Assembly (NCBI GenBank): GCA_937901965.1
Contig: CALGSW010000013.1
Coordinates: forward strand, 62,001 to 126,000
Length of the DNA: 64,000 nucleotides
Origin: an uncultured Bacteroidota bacterium
GTDB lineage: Bacteria; Bacteroidota; Bacteroidia; Bacteroidales; UBA932
Direction of reading: 5' to 3'
The notes under the pieces are model-generated. The model saw only the letters and a list, made by a program, of their open reading frames with translations, made no database searches and was not told where the DNA came from. The stretch's first letter is position 1. Each line of letters begins with the position of its first letter. Both the position numbers and the translations under genes were made by a program. This document shows, in pieces, positions 34,601 to 43,012 of the stretch.

Positions 34601-34983
34601 TCTACAAGGAGATGGATACGGTAGAGAATGAAAAAGAGCTGGAGTCAGTCATGGCCTCAATGGAGGACAGGTTTGGACCTGCTCCTCAGCAAACCAGAGA
34701 ACTCGCAGATACTGTAAGGCTAAGGTGGCTGGCAATGGAGCTTGGATTTGAAAAGATTGTGCTAAAGAATAACATGCTAATTGCATATTTTGTGAGCAAT
34801 CAGATGTCCGGCTATTACAAATCTCAGAAATTTGAGTCAGTGCTGTCTTTTATTCAGAAGCAGAACAGAAGGTATGAGATGAAGGAGCAGAATGATAAAC
34901 TCTATGTTATTGTTAAGAGGGTGGATAGTATTGAAAAAGCATATAAAATACTTCAGGAAATAAATTTTAGGCTTGATTTTTGA
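31648..34983 (+). CDS. mfd: Transcription-repair coupling factor Mfd
   Basis: Mfd displaces RNA polymerase stalled at DNA damage and recruits UvrA. The 1111-residue protein has the UvrB-like N-terminal part (about 1-330; GEFALRGGLIDLFSY), a CarD-like polymerase-binding domain near 425-500 (QIGDYIVHIEHGVGVFGGL), and the RecG-like translocase. The translocase has Walker A GDVGFGKTEVAMRAAF near residue 579, Walker B LIIDEEQKFG, TATPIPRTL, and the C-terminal motor motifs HQLRGRVGRS and DIRGAGNLLGAEQSG. A TRCF C-terminal domain ends the protein. Complete, with no frameshift seen. Confidence 0.97.
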   Translation: MERVYKSEEFSSQISAKELIEWVDKGKRETIVLNGLYSSAKAFAIASAATKGLHIILLNNREDAAYCSSDLNNLAGSKDVFFFPSSLNHSSKGVKKDLSFQVQRTAAIQALTQYKKGEYSGEKLIIVGYPHSATELIPDNKKVDSSILKISKGDSLSHEFVKETLIEYGFTRSDFVSEPGEFALRGGLIDLFSYAENKPFRIDFFGDNVENIRVFDIDSQRTVEERVAVEIFPDITIGNREDELTSLFEYTGSDYILWITDPEYFLKQAETIWELSAERAGLLSPDSFKSLTENLRRVLFGPLSLSFEKGINARSINFHTSPQPSFNKNFDLLAGEIEKRKSEGYNISIFSENPNQTERLISIFSSLKDRDVSFTPVHLSMHEGFTDHNAKICIFTDHQIFDRYHRVKTNRSVEKSERLTINELNAFQIGDYIVHIEHGVGVFGGLVKTNINGNVQEAVKLIYRDGDVIFLSIHALHRISRYKSKDAAPPKVYKLGTGAWSKLKGQAKSKVKDIAADLIDLYAKRRDSRGFAFSSDTFMQQELEASFIYEDTPDQFKATKAVKEDMERSYPMDRLVCGDVGFGKTEVAMRAAFKAVADSKQVAVLVPTTILALQHFKTFTSRLKEFPCKIQYISRLKNSKEIKEIADGLESGKIDIIIGTHRLLNKEIKFRDLGLLIIDEEQKFGVAAKERLRQLKSNIDTLTLTATPIPRTLQFSLLGARDLSIINTPPPNRLPVQTEVIDFDEELIKDAINFEIERGGQVFFVHNRVEDIRAVEDIIRRLCPNAKTCTGHGQMEPAALERVILDFMMGDYDVLIATTIVENGIDIPNANTIIINQAQNFGLSDLHQLRGRVGRSNIKAFCYLVVPSSLAITEEARRRLRAIEAFSDLGSGFNIAMQDLDIRGAGNLLGAEQSGFVADMGFETYQRILAEAVEEIRAERGIENVPVMSGGKKREEFVTDCTIDTDMEILIPDDYVGITSEKIRLYKEMDTVENEKELESVMASMEDRFGPAPQQTRELADTVRLRWLAMELGFEKIVLKNNMLIAYFVSNQMSGYYKSQKFESVLSFIQKQNRRYEMKEQNDKLYVIVKRVDSIEKAYKILQEINFRLDF

Positions 34984-35055
34984 AATAATACAGGTATCGG
35001 TACAATTAATTTTGCAGAAAAATTGAAAAAACCGATATTTGTTGTTTACAATCTT

Positions 35056-36360
35056 ATGCAAAATTTTAGCTCATTACGTAAAGCAATCTTGATTTCGCTG
35101 ACAATGTTAAGCGGAGCTGCGGCGGTTTCTCAGACAACTGACGCTAATAATTACTTCACTCCATATTCAATTTTTGGTGTGGGTAATATTGCAAAACAGG
35201 GAACAACCTTTAATAAATCCATGGGTGGTATAGGGATAGGTGTGAAGGAAAACAGGATTATTAACTATCTGAACCCGGCAGCCATCTCTTTCAGAGACAC
35301 ACTGGCATTTATGCTTGACTTTGGTGTTGAAAGCAACCACAATTACTTCAGGTCTGAAGAGGCATCTTCAGCTAATAACGGCTTCAACATGCATAATTTT
35401 GTCTTTTCATTTCCCATTTATAAAAAATCAGCGATGGTTATGGGTATAACTCCCTATTCATCTGTTGGATATAAGTTTCAGGAGTGGGAAAAAGATCCTG
35501 AAATTATTAACGAACTGGGGAGTGTAGTATATTCACGATACGGAACGGGTGGAATAAACAAAATATTCCTTGGGACATCAATGGTATTCCTGAAAAACTT
35601 TTCGGCAGGAGCAGAGCTTGTGTATTTATTTGGAACAATTGACCGCTACTCAAATATTAATTTCAGTAATTCCCAATCTTTCAGATCAATAAAAACAGGA
35701 TCGTATTACATGATAAGTTCATTTACAGGTAAAGCAGGACTTCAGTATAGTTACGAACCGGATAAAGACAACTCTCTTACAATTGGTGCAACATACATGC
35801 TGGGTAGCAAACTTAAGGGAGAAAGTGCTAAGTACGCTTATACAGCTCCCGCTACAGGGGAAGTAGATACAGTGTTTTATAATATTTCCAGAGCAACAGG
35901 TCTTGAAATTCCCGCAGAGATTGGGGTAGGAGCATCATACAGAAAGAGAGACAAGTGGATGTTGGGTATGGATTTTACATATCAGGACTGGAGTAAGACA
36001 ACATTACCGGCAACACCCGGAGTGGCTTTTCAGCCTGCTTCAAGCTGGGCACTGAAAATAGGCGGTGAATTTATCCCAAACAGATATGATGTCCGCTACT
36101 ACCTCAAACGGGTATCATACAGGATGGGCGCATACTATGACAGGTCTTATATTTCACTGAACGGAAAGCAGGTTAATTCAGTGGGAATTACATTAGGGGC
36201 AAACCTGCCTGTATACAGATGGTACAATTCAGTGGGCATCTCACTTGATATGGGCCAGAGAGGCTCTTTAAAGAACGGACTGGTGAGAGAGAGGTATATC
36301 ATGCTGAACCTGAATATAAGTCTGTATGATATTTGGTTCCAGAAATACAGGTACGACTAA
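35056..36360 (+). CDS. Outer-membrane beta-barrel protein of unknown function
   Basis: A 434-residue exported protein with a signal peptide (MQNFSSLRKAILISLTMLSGAAA). The mature part starts YFTPYSIFGVGNI and then consists of alternating beta strands, many ending in aromatic residues, with FADL-like segments such as LNPAAISFRDTLAFMLDFG. The end, LNISLYDIWFQKYRYD, suits an outer-membrane barrel. I use ATG 35056; the TTG 33 bases upstream lies before a poorer signal sequence. It begins a run with a TPR protein, lptC, a CNNM/CBS gene and ppiD, which points to envelope assembly or transport. The role itself is unknown. Confidence 0.8.
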   Translation: MQNFSSLRKAILISLTMLSGAAAVSQTTDANNYFTPYSIFGVGNIAKQGTTFNKSMGGIGIGVKENRIINYLNPAAISFRDTLAFMLDFGVESNHNYFRSEEASSANNGFNMHNFVFSFPIYKKSAMVMGITPYSSVGYKFQEWEKDPEIINELGSVVYSRYGTGGINKIFLGTSMVFLKNFSAGAELVYLFGTIDRYSNINFSNSQSFRSIKTGSYYMISSFTGKAGLQYSYEPDKDNSLTIGATYMLGSKLKGESAKYAYTAPATGEVDTVFYNISRATGLEIPAEIGVGASYRKRDKWMLGMDFTYQDWSKTTLPATPGVAFQPASSWALKIGGEFIPNRYDVRYYLKRVSYRMGAYYDRSYISLNGKQVNSVGITLGANLPVYRWYNSVGISLDMGQRGSLKNGLVRERYIMLNLNISLYDIWFQKYRYD

Positions 36361-36389
36361 ACTTAAAATTAAAAATAAAGTAACTCGTT

Positions 36390-37703
36390 ATGAAGAAATT
36401 AAGTATTTTATTATTTTTTGCGTTACTTGCCTTTTCGTCAAAAACAACGGCGCAGGGCAGATTTGGCAAAGATAGTGTTGAATGTGTGAGGAGTCTCTCT
36501 TTCTATACAGACTATATGAAACAGGGGAACCTCAACGAGGCGGCGCCTCTTTGGAGAGACGCAGTTAAATATTGCCCTCCGGGCCTCAGGCAGACCATTT
36601 ATGTTGACGGACAGAAAATTTACAGGTTTCTTATTGATAAAAACGCAGGAAATGCACAACTTAAAGAGAAGCTGATAGACTCACTGCTGATGATGTACGA
36701 TATCAGAACTCAGTATTTCCCTAGATATGCTCAGAGTGCTCAGACAAATAAAGTGATAGACATTATTAACTTCAAGGGGAGTGATGACAACCTTGTATTT
36801 AATGCAATAATGGATAATATCAACACTTTTGGAAAGAGTGCAGAACCTTCTCTCATGGTTTTTGCAATGCAAAGAGCAAATACACTCTTCGCAAACAAAG
36901 CTATTGGAGCGGATAAGGTTCTAAACCTATACTCTCAGCTCTCTCCACTTGTAGATGCTCAGGTTCAGGCAAATCACCCGGAGGCAGTACAGGCAAAAAA
37001 GGATATTGATAACCTGTTTGCAGTTAGCGGTGTTGCAAGCTGCGAAAATATTGTAGCCTTGTTTACTCCAAAATATGAGGCAGATCCTGATAACAAAGAG
37101 CTTGTTTCAGGTATCGTTAAACTTTTGAATGAAGGCGGTTGCTTTCAGGAGTCACTTTTCCTGAAATCTGTTGAGTCACTGCATAAAATTGACCCTTCAT
37201 ACCACACAGCATATTATCTGTACAAACTATACTCAATCAAGGATGATCATGCAAATGCAGTTAAATCTCTTCAGGAGGCAATAGATGATCCTGCTTCACC
37301 TGCAAATGAAGATGCTCAGATGCTTTATGAGCTTGCTTCATATTACCTTGCAAAACTTGATAACTCCCCAATGGCGGTTTCATCGGCAAAACAGGCAGTT
37401 GAAAAAGATCCAGCTATGGCCGGAAAGGTTTACATGATTCTAGGCTCTGTATGGGCCTCATCAAGATGCGGTGGAAACGAGGTTGAGTCAAGGGCTAAAT
37501 GGTGGGTTGCTGTTGATTACTTCGTTAAAGCAAAGAACGCAGATCCATCTCTAACTGAAGATGCAGACAAGCTGATTGCAACATATCGTCAGTACTTCCC
37601 TCTTCAGGAGGACGCATTTATGTACGATATAGTTGACGGAAACTCTTTCACTGCAGTTTGCAGCGGAATGAGAGAGACTACTACAGTAAGAACACGTAAA
37701 TAG
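36390..37703 (+). CDS. Exported tetratricopeptide-repeat protein
   Basis: A 437-residue protein with a signal peptide (MKKLSILLFFALLAFSSKTTA). The mature part is helical with TPR-like pairs: SFYTDYMKQGNLNEAAPLWRDAV near residue 38, then YHTAYYLYKLYSIKDDHANAVKSL near 270 and AQMLYELASYYLAKLDNSPMAVSSAKQAV near 310. Probably periplasmic or attached to the outer membrane. The stop codon touches the lptC start (TAGATG), so the two are translationally linked. A scaffold role in envelope assembly is inferred from position only. Confidence 0.82.
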   Translation: MKKLSILLFFALLAFSSKTTAQGRFGKDSVECVRSLSFYTDYMKQGNLNEAAPLWRDAVKYCPPGLRQTIYVDGQKIYRFLIDKNAGNAQLKEKLIDSLLMMYDIRTQYFPRYAQSAQTNKVIDIINFKGSDDNLVFNAIMDNINTFGKSAEPSLMVFAMQRANTLFANKAIGADKVLNLYSQLSPLVDAQVQANHPEAVQAKKDIDNLFAVSGVASCENIVALFTPKYEADPDNKELVSGIVKLLNEGGCFQESLFLKSVESLHKIDPSYHTAYYLYKLYSIKDDHANAVKSLQEAIDDPASPANEDAQMLYELASYYLAKLDNSPMAVSSAKQAVEKDPAMAGKVYMILGSVWASSRCGGNEVESRAKWWVAVDYFVKAKNADPSLTEDADKLIATYRQYFPLQEDAFMYDIVDGNSFTAVCSGMRETTTVRTRK

Positions 37704-38345
37704 ATGTCTGCCTCAGGCAACATACTATTATATCCAAAAAGATTGGTAGCAGCCACATTTGTGGTTGCTACCCTTCTTTTGTCTTGTAAGGACGAGCTGC
37801 CGGTTACAGACGGAATTGACACTTCCGAAGCACCTACTCAGATAGTAGAGGAGATGTTGCTGGAGCAGACAAAGAGCGGGAAAATCTCAATGAGAGTATC
37901 GGCTCCGCTTATGGAGAGTTTTTCAAATAAAGTTCCTCCTTATGATATTTTCCCAATGGGGATGAACATAAAAGCCTTTACTCCGGACGGACTTCTTGAG
38001 ACAGAGATAACAGCAAAAGAGGCGAGGCATATAAAGGGCGAGTCGTTTGATAAATGGGAGGCATACGGAGATGTTGTCATTACCAACTATATAAAAGGAG
38101 AGACAATAGAGACTGATACCATATACTGGGACAGAAACGAAAAGAGGATATTTACAGATTGCTATGTGCAGTTGAAATCTCCTACTATGTATATGCAGGG
38201 TTATGGGATGGAGTCAGATGAACTTGCCAGGAATGCAATCATTTTAAAGCCATTTGACAGCTACAGTATAATTCAGGATTCTACTGAGGTTTTATACATA
38301 GATACAGTTAACTTTGTGGGACCACTATTGAGAGTAAAGAGATGA
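37704..38345 (+). CDS. lptC: LPS export protein LptC, lipoprotein type
   Basis: LptC passes lipopolysaccharide from the LptBFG transporter to the periplasmic bridge. The 213-residue protein carries a lipobox (VATLLLSC, Cys about 28) in place of the single membrane helix of E. coli LptC, as is usual in Bacteroidota. The beta-jellyroll strands follow, with MNIKAFTPDGLLETEITAKEARHIKGES and WEAYGDVVITN the most diagnostic. It starts directly after the TPR gene stop and overlaps the CNNM/CBS gene by four bases (ATGA). Other lpt genes are elsewhere. Confidence 0.9.
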   Translation: MSASGNILLYPKRLVAATFVVATLLLSCKDELPVTDGIDTSEAPTQIVEEMLLEQTKSGKISMRVSAPLMESFSNKVPPYDIFPMGMNIKAFTPDGLLETEITAKEARHIKGESFDKWEAYGDVVITNYIKGETIETDTIYWDRNEKRIFTDCYVQLKSPTMYMQGYGMESDELARNAIILKPFDSYSIIQDSTEVLYIDTVNFVGPLLRVKR

Positions 38346-39508
38346 CAGCTGCAATAATTATAACAGTAACTGCATTTATTCTCTTTTTCTTTGCCACACT
38401 AACAGAGACAGCTCTTACATCTTGCAACAGGCTCAGAATTGAGCTGGATATCAAACAAGATAAGAGATACGCAATTGTTGCAGACAAACTTTTGGAGAAC
38501 AGAGTATTTATTGTTTTGTCATTTAAATTGGTAAGAGCATTTTTTGTCTCTCTTTTTACAATTTCATCAATGTGGATTGTGTTGCACTTACAATTTGCAG
38601 AATCATTACAATTGTCACTCTTTATCTTAATCTGCATAATAGCGGGTGCTGCCGTTATAGTAATTCCGGGTAGCCTTTTACCTAAGTGGATTGCAACCAG
38701 AGATCCGGATATCGTGCTTAAAAACTTTTATTGGTTTGCTTCAGCAATTTCAATTCTTGTAAATCCACTGAAAATCAGAAGATTAGACAATCCGTCAATG
38801 ATTTTGGAACAAGAGGAGGAGGAGTCTGCAGAGGCAGAAATAATACACAATGCAATAAATTTTTCCGACGTCCTCCTGCGGGAGTGCATGATTCCCAGAA
38901 CAGAGGTAGTTGCTATTTCATCAGCCGCAACTCCGGATGAGATCCTTAATCTTTTCAGAGACTCTAATTATTCGCGGATACCTGTATACGAAGGCAGCAT
39001 TGACAGGATAACAGGTTATATTCATTCAAAGGATATGCTGGAGGGGAGAAAGTCTGTCCCGGAGCTCTCCCGCAAAATTGACTATTATCCGGAGGACATG
39101 GGTGCAAGAGATCTCTTGGCTATAATGATTAAGAACAAAAGTTCCATAGCAGTTGTACTTGACAAATATGGAGGGACAGCAGGGATTATTACGCTTGAGG
39201 ATTTAATAGAGGAGATTTTTGGGGAAATTTCTGACGAGCTTGATCACGAAGAGTTTAAAGAGAAAAAAACAGGTGAGGGTGAGTATGTTTTTTCTGCAAG
39301 ACTTGAAATAAAATATCTCAACAGAGAGTATGAGCTGGAAATTCCTGAGAGTGATGAGTACGAAACACTCGGTGGTTTTATAACATGGTTCAGGGAGAAT
39401 ATCCCTTCTCAGGGAGAGGTTCTCCAGTATGAAAACATGCAGATAACAATCCTCCGGACAACACGCAGCCGAGTGGATCTGGTGAGGCTTAAACTCCTCA
39501 ACGTCTAA
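38342..39508 (+). CDS. CNNM/CBS-domain HlyC/CorC family membrane protein
   Basis: A 388-residue membrane protein with a DUF21/CNNM region of four helices (about 1-140; FATLTETALTSCNRLRIEL), two CBS domains (about 180-300; LLRECMIPRTEVVAISS and YSRIPVYEGSIDRITGYIHSKDML), and a CorC_HlyC C-terminal domain (YETLGGFITWFRENIPSQGE). Relatives export Mg or Co ions, and the Bacteroidota gliding protein GldE belongs to the same family; no gliding genes are nearby. It overlaps lptC by four bases, and ppiD follows after 76 bases. Confidence 0.88.
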   Translation: MTAAIIITVTAFILFFFATLTETALTSCNRLRIELDIKQDKRYAIVADKLLENRVFIVLSFKLVRAFFVSLFTISSMWIVLHLQFAESLQLSLFILICIIAGAAVIVIPGSLLPKWIATRDPDIVLKNFYWFASAISILVNPLKIRRLDNPSMILEQEEEESAEAEIIHNAINFSDVLLRECMIPRTEVVAISSAATPDEILNLFRDSNYSRIPVYEGSIDRITGYIHSKDMLEGRKSVPELSRKIDYYPEDMGARDLLAIMIKNKSSIAVVLDKYGGTAGIITLEDLIEEIFGEISDELDHEEFKEKKTGEGEYVFSARLEIKYLNREYELEIPESDEYETLGGFITWFRENIPSQGEVLQYENMQITILRTTRSRVDLVRLKLLNV

Positions 39509-39584
39509 ATAGGTGTGATGAACAAAAAAATTACTATCTTCGCGCCTTACAAGAAAATAACTATTTAATTTAATAATTAGCAAA

Positions 39585-41684
39585 ATGGCAGTTCTCGAGA
39601 AGATCCGCGTCAGAATGGGTGTTTTCATTACCGTTATCATCGGTATAGCACTTCTCTCTTTTATAGTGGACGCACAAACATTGCAATCGGCTATCTCCAT
39701 GTTCACCTCCAAATATGATGTGGGAGAGATGAACGGAAAGGCAATTTCTTACCAGGAGTTCCAGAAAAAGATAGACTATTTTACAAAAATACAGCAAATG
39801 ACCACCGGACAGGCTACGCTTGACGAGCAGGGGCAGGAGATGGTAAATGAAAGTGCCTGGCAGGACCTTATGGGTGACAATGTGCTCATTCCTGCAATGG
39901 AGGATGCCGGAGTTAGAGTGGGAGAGGAGGAGATGCTGGACCTTACACAGGGCTCTGCTATTTCTCCTGTGCTTTCAAGCCAGCAAACCTTTTTAGGCCA
40001 GGACGGAAGATTTGACAGAAATAAACTTGTAGAGTTTATAAAGGCAATTCCTACCGACGAGACAGGTAACCTTGGCATATATTGGGGCTTCCTTGAAAAA
40101 AACATCAAGAACAACCAAATGCTGACAAAATATTTCTCGCTTCTGGACAAGAGCTCATTCAGCACTCCTGTTGAGTTAAAGAGAGTACTTGCAGAGAACA
40201 ATACCACATCAGATGTTTCGTTTGTAATTCAGCCTTTTGGATTTATGCCGGACACAACAGTTGTTGTATCTCAGCAGGAGATCAAGGATTATTATAACAA
40301 GAACAAAGCAAAGTTTGAAATGAACGCCAGCAGAGATATAGATTACGTTGTCTTTGAGGTGGTTCCTTCTGCTGAAGATATCAAACTTGCTAAAGCGGAT
40401 ATTGACAAGGTTTACGAAGAGTTTGCAACTACTTCAAATCTAAAAACCTTTCTAGCAAGAAATTCAGAAAAGCAGTTGAGTCAGTATCTGTTTAAGGCCG
40501 GTGAGCTTTCAGCTATCTCACCTGCTCTGGATAGTTTCGCATTTAACTCTCCAATTACAGCCGTTCTGCCTGTTTACCAGGAGGGAAATGTCTTTAGAGC
40601 AGCAAGAATAAACGCTGTAAAGAGTGTTTCTGACTCTGTTTTTGTTGAGCATATTCTATTAGACAACAGAACACCTCAAGTAGCTCAGGCAAAGGCAGAT
40701 TCACTTATAAAATTGCTTGAAGGAGGTGCTAGTTTCCAGACAGTTGCAGCCGAGAATTCGCTGGATAAGAATCCAAATGTTGCTCCCGGTGAGCTTGGCT
40801 GGATGACTCAGCTTATGACAATTCCTGGGATGGACACATGTTTCACAGCCCCACTGGACAAACCAATTAAGGTTTCTACAGAATATGGACTTCACATTGT
40901 AAAGGCTACAAAGAGAACTGCTCCTGTTAAAAAGGTTCAGATTGCGATTCTTGAGAAAAGTGCAGTTGCCAGTAAGCAGACATTCCAGGAGTATTACTCC
41001 AAGGCAAATGAACTGGCTTCAAAATCAGATGGCAAACTTGAAAAATTCAGAGAGGCTGTAAAAGAGATGAATCTTTCCGTTATACCTGCAGTGGGTATTG
41101 AAGAGGGAGCAAAGACCGTTGCAACCTACAACAATGCAAGGCCACTAAGCAGATGGATTTATGAAGCTGAAAAAGGGGACGTATCTCAGATTCTTTCGCT
41201 TGATAACAAATACTTCTTTGTTATGGCTTTGACAGGTGTAAGAGAGGCAGGAATCCAATCATTTGACGCCATGAAAGAGAATATTAAGAGTGTTCTTATG
41301 ATGGAAAAGACAAATGATAAGATGTTCCAGAATATAAAGGAGAAACTAAACGGAGTTGCCAACATTGAAACAGTTGCTGAAATAATGGGTACAACTGTAA
41401 GCAGGCAGAGTGGCGTGTCGTTTGGCGCAATGGGTGCACAATCCATGGATCCTGTATTCATTGGAGCTGTTGCAGGTGCTTCAGAGAATAAAATAACAGG
41501 TCCGGTTAAGGGCAATCTGGGTGTTTACGTATTTAACGTAGATATGAGGAATAGTGGCGAGTTCTTCACAGAGCAGGATGCTAAGCTGAGAACAAGACAA
41601 ATCAACTCATTCAAATTGCAGCAAATACAGGGTATATTTGAAAAGAGTGCTGAGGTTAAGGACAACAGACTGAAGTTCTTCTAG
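39585..41684 (+). CDS. ppiD: Periplasmic peptidyl-prolyl isomerase PpiD/SurA-like foldase
   Basis: A 699-residue foldase anchored by one N-terminal helix (about residues 12-30; GVFITVIIGIALLSFIVDA). A SurA_N-like helical chaperone part with GEMNGKAISYQEFQKKIDYF follows. One parvulin domain (about 345-445) has HILLDNRTPQVAQAKADSL, GELGWMTQLMTIPGMD and VSTEYGLHIVKATKR. The long C-terminal part contains a further parvulin-like segment without clear active-site residues. It should help fold proteins bound for the outer membrane. It closes the lptC run and is followed by a strong terminator. Confidence 0.9.
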   Translation: MAVLEKIRVRMGVFITVIIGIALLSFIVDAQTLQSAISMFTSKYDVGEMNGKAISYQEFQKKIDYFTKIQQMTTGQATLDEQGQEMVNESAWQDLMGDNVLIPAMEDAGVRVGEEEMLDLTQGSAISPVLSSQQTFLGQDGRFDRNKLVEFIKAIPTDETGNLGIYWGFLEKNIKNNQMLTKYFSLLDKSSFSTPVELKRVLAENNTTSDVSFVIQPFGFMPDTTVVVSQQEIKDYYNKNKAKFEMNASRDIDYVVFEVVPSAEDIKLAKADIDKVYEEFATTSNLKTFLARNSEKQLSQYLFKAGELSAISPALDSFAFNSPITAVLPVYQEGNVFRAARINAVKSVSDSVFVEHILLDNRTPQVAQAKADSLIKLLEGGASFQTVAAENSLDKNPNVAPGELGWMTQLMTIPGMDTCFTAPLDKPIKVSTEYGLHIVKATKRTAPVKKVQIAILEKSAVASKQTFQEYYSKANELASKSDGKLEKFREAVKEMNLSVIPAVGIEEGAKTVATYNNARPLSRWIYEAEKGDVSQILSLDNKYFFVMALTGVREAGIQSFDAMKENIKSVLMMEKTNDKMFQNIKEKLNGVANIETVAEIMGTTVSRQSGVSFGAMGAQSMDPVFIGAVAGASENKITGPVKGNLGVYVFNVDMRNSGEFFTEQDAKLRTRQINSFKLQQIQGIFEKSAEVKDNRLKFF

Positions 41685-41705
41685 ATATCACTTAAGAAAA
41701 ATAGT

Positions 41706-41747
41706 AAAAGGCTAGCCAATTTATAACAAATGGCTAGCCTTTTTTTA
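41706..41747. terminator. Bidirectional terminator between ppiD and ychF
   Basis: AAAAGGCTAGCCA (41706-41718) pairs perfectly with TGGCTAGCCTTTT (41731-41743) around a 12-base loop, with A and T runs on both sides. Both genes converge on it. Confidence 0.9.
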
Positions 41748-41767
41748 TTAGTAAATCAACGTTTAAC

Positions 41768-42871
41768 CTAGACGTTGAAGCGGAAGTGCATAATGTCACC
41801 ATCCTGAACAATGTACTCTTTGCCCTCTACTCCCATCTTCCCGGCCTCTTTACAGGCATTTTCCGAGCCGTATTTAACATAGTCCTCATATTTGATAACC
41901 TCAGCTCTGATAAAGCCCTTTTCAAAGTCTGTATGTATTATTCCTGCCGCCTGAGGTGCCTTTGCTCCCCTTGGGAATGTCCACGCTCTTACCTCCTGAA
42001 TACCTGCTGTAAAATAGGTCTCCAGGTTTAGTAACTCGTAAGCCTTTCTTATCAGTCTGGAAACCCCGGAAACTTCAAGGCCCATCTCTGCAAGGAACAT
42101 CTCCCTCTCTTCAAAACTCTCAAGTTCTGCAATTTCAGACTCTATTTTTGCAGCAACAACAAGCATTTCAGCCTCTTCATCCTTGATTGCCTCCTTCACC
42201 ATATCAACATACTTATTGCCATTTTTTGCCGATGCTTCATCTACATTACATACATAAAGAACAGGTTTATTGGTAAGTAGAAAAAGCTCTTTAGACATCT
42301 TCTCATCTTCTGCATTTTCAAAAACAACTGTTCTGGCAGACTTTCCCTGGATCAATGCATCGCGGAATTTAACGAGGATATCATACATCCTCTTTGCATT
42401 TTTATCACCTCCTGTTTGTGCCTGTTTCTGAACCTTTCCTATACGATTCTCAACAGTATCAAGGTCTTTTATCTGAAGTTCTGTGTCAATAATTTCTTTA
42501 TCCCTGACAGGATTAACATTACCATCTACGTGAACAATGTTTGGATCATCAAAGCATCTTAGTACGTGAAGGATAGCATCGGTTTCACGGATATTTGCAA
42601 GAAATTGATTTCCAAGACCCTCTCCTTTGCTGGCCCCTTTCACAAGACCAGCTATATCAACAATTTCAACAGTTGCCGGAACCACTCTGTTTGGTTTAAC
42701 AAGCTTCTCCAGAACCTGGAGCCTCTCGTCCGGAACTATTGTGGAGCCTATATTCGGTTCAATTGTACAGAACGGGAAGTTAGCAGATTGCGCCTTACCG
42801 GAGCTGATACAGTTGAAGAGTGTAGATTTTCCCACATTTGGCAGTCCCACAATTCCGCATTTCAATGCCAT
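41768..42871 (-). CDS. ychF: Redox-regulated ATPase YchF (OLA1 family)
   Basis: A 367-residue Obg-related protein that prefers ATP and binds ribosomes. Near the N-terminus GLPNVGKSTLFNCI is the P-loop, PFCTIEPNIGSTIVPDERL the G2 region, and DIAGLVKGASKGEGLGNQFL the G3/switch II region. NKPVLYVCNVDE stands in for NKxD, the change that relaxes guanine specificity. The C-terminal TGS domain contains EVRAWTFPRGAKAPQAAGIIHTDFE. Complete and typical. Confidence 0.96.
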   Translation of the reverse strand: MALKCGIVGLPNVGKSTLFNCISSGKAQSANFPFCTIEPNIGSTIVPDERLQVLEKLVKPNRVVPATVEIVDIAGLVKGASKGEGLGNQFLANIRETDAILHVLRCFDDPNIVHVDGNVNPVRDKEIIDTELQIKDLDTVENRIGKVQKQAQTGGDKNAKRMYDILVKFRDALIQGKSARTVVFENAEDEKMSKELFLLTNKPVLYVCNVDEASAKNGNKYVDMVKEAIKDEEAEMLVVAAKIESEIAELESFEEREMFLAEMGLEVSGVSRLIRKAYELLNLETYFTAGIQEVRAWTFPRGAKAPQAAGIIHTDFEKGFIRAEVIKYEDYVKYGSENACKEAGKMGVEGKEYIVQDGDIMHFRFNV

Positions 42872-43000
42872 AAGTATCTTTTTTAATTATTTGAGGGTGC
42901 GAAATTAGACAAAAAATGCCATTAATTCTAAAATGATACAATTCTCTTTTATAATCAGATGTTTGCAAGCTGTGTGCATATTACCATCTATGCTAAATAG

Positions 43001-43008
43001 TATATTTG
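43001..43008 (+). promoter_or_regulatory. Candidate -7 box very close to the endonuclease-family gene
   Basis: TATATTTG fits TAnnTTTG but ends only four bases before ATG 43013, so initiation would fall at or beside the start codon. No -33 box is evident. Confidence 0.3.
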
Positions 43009-43012
43009 TCTC

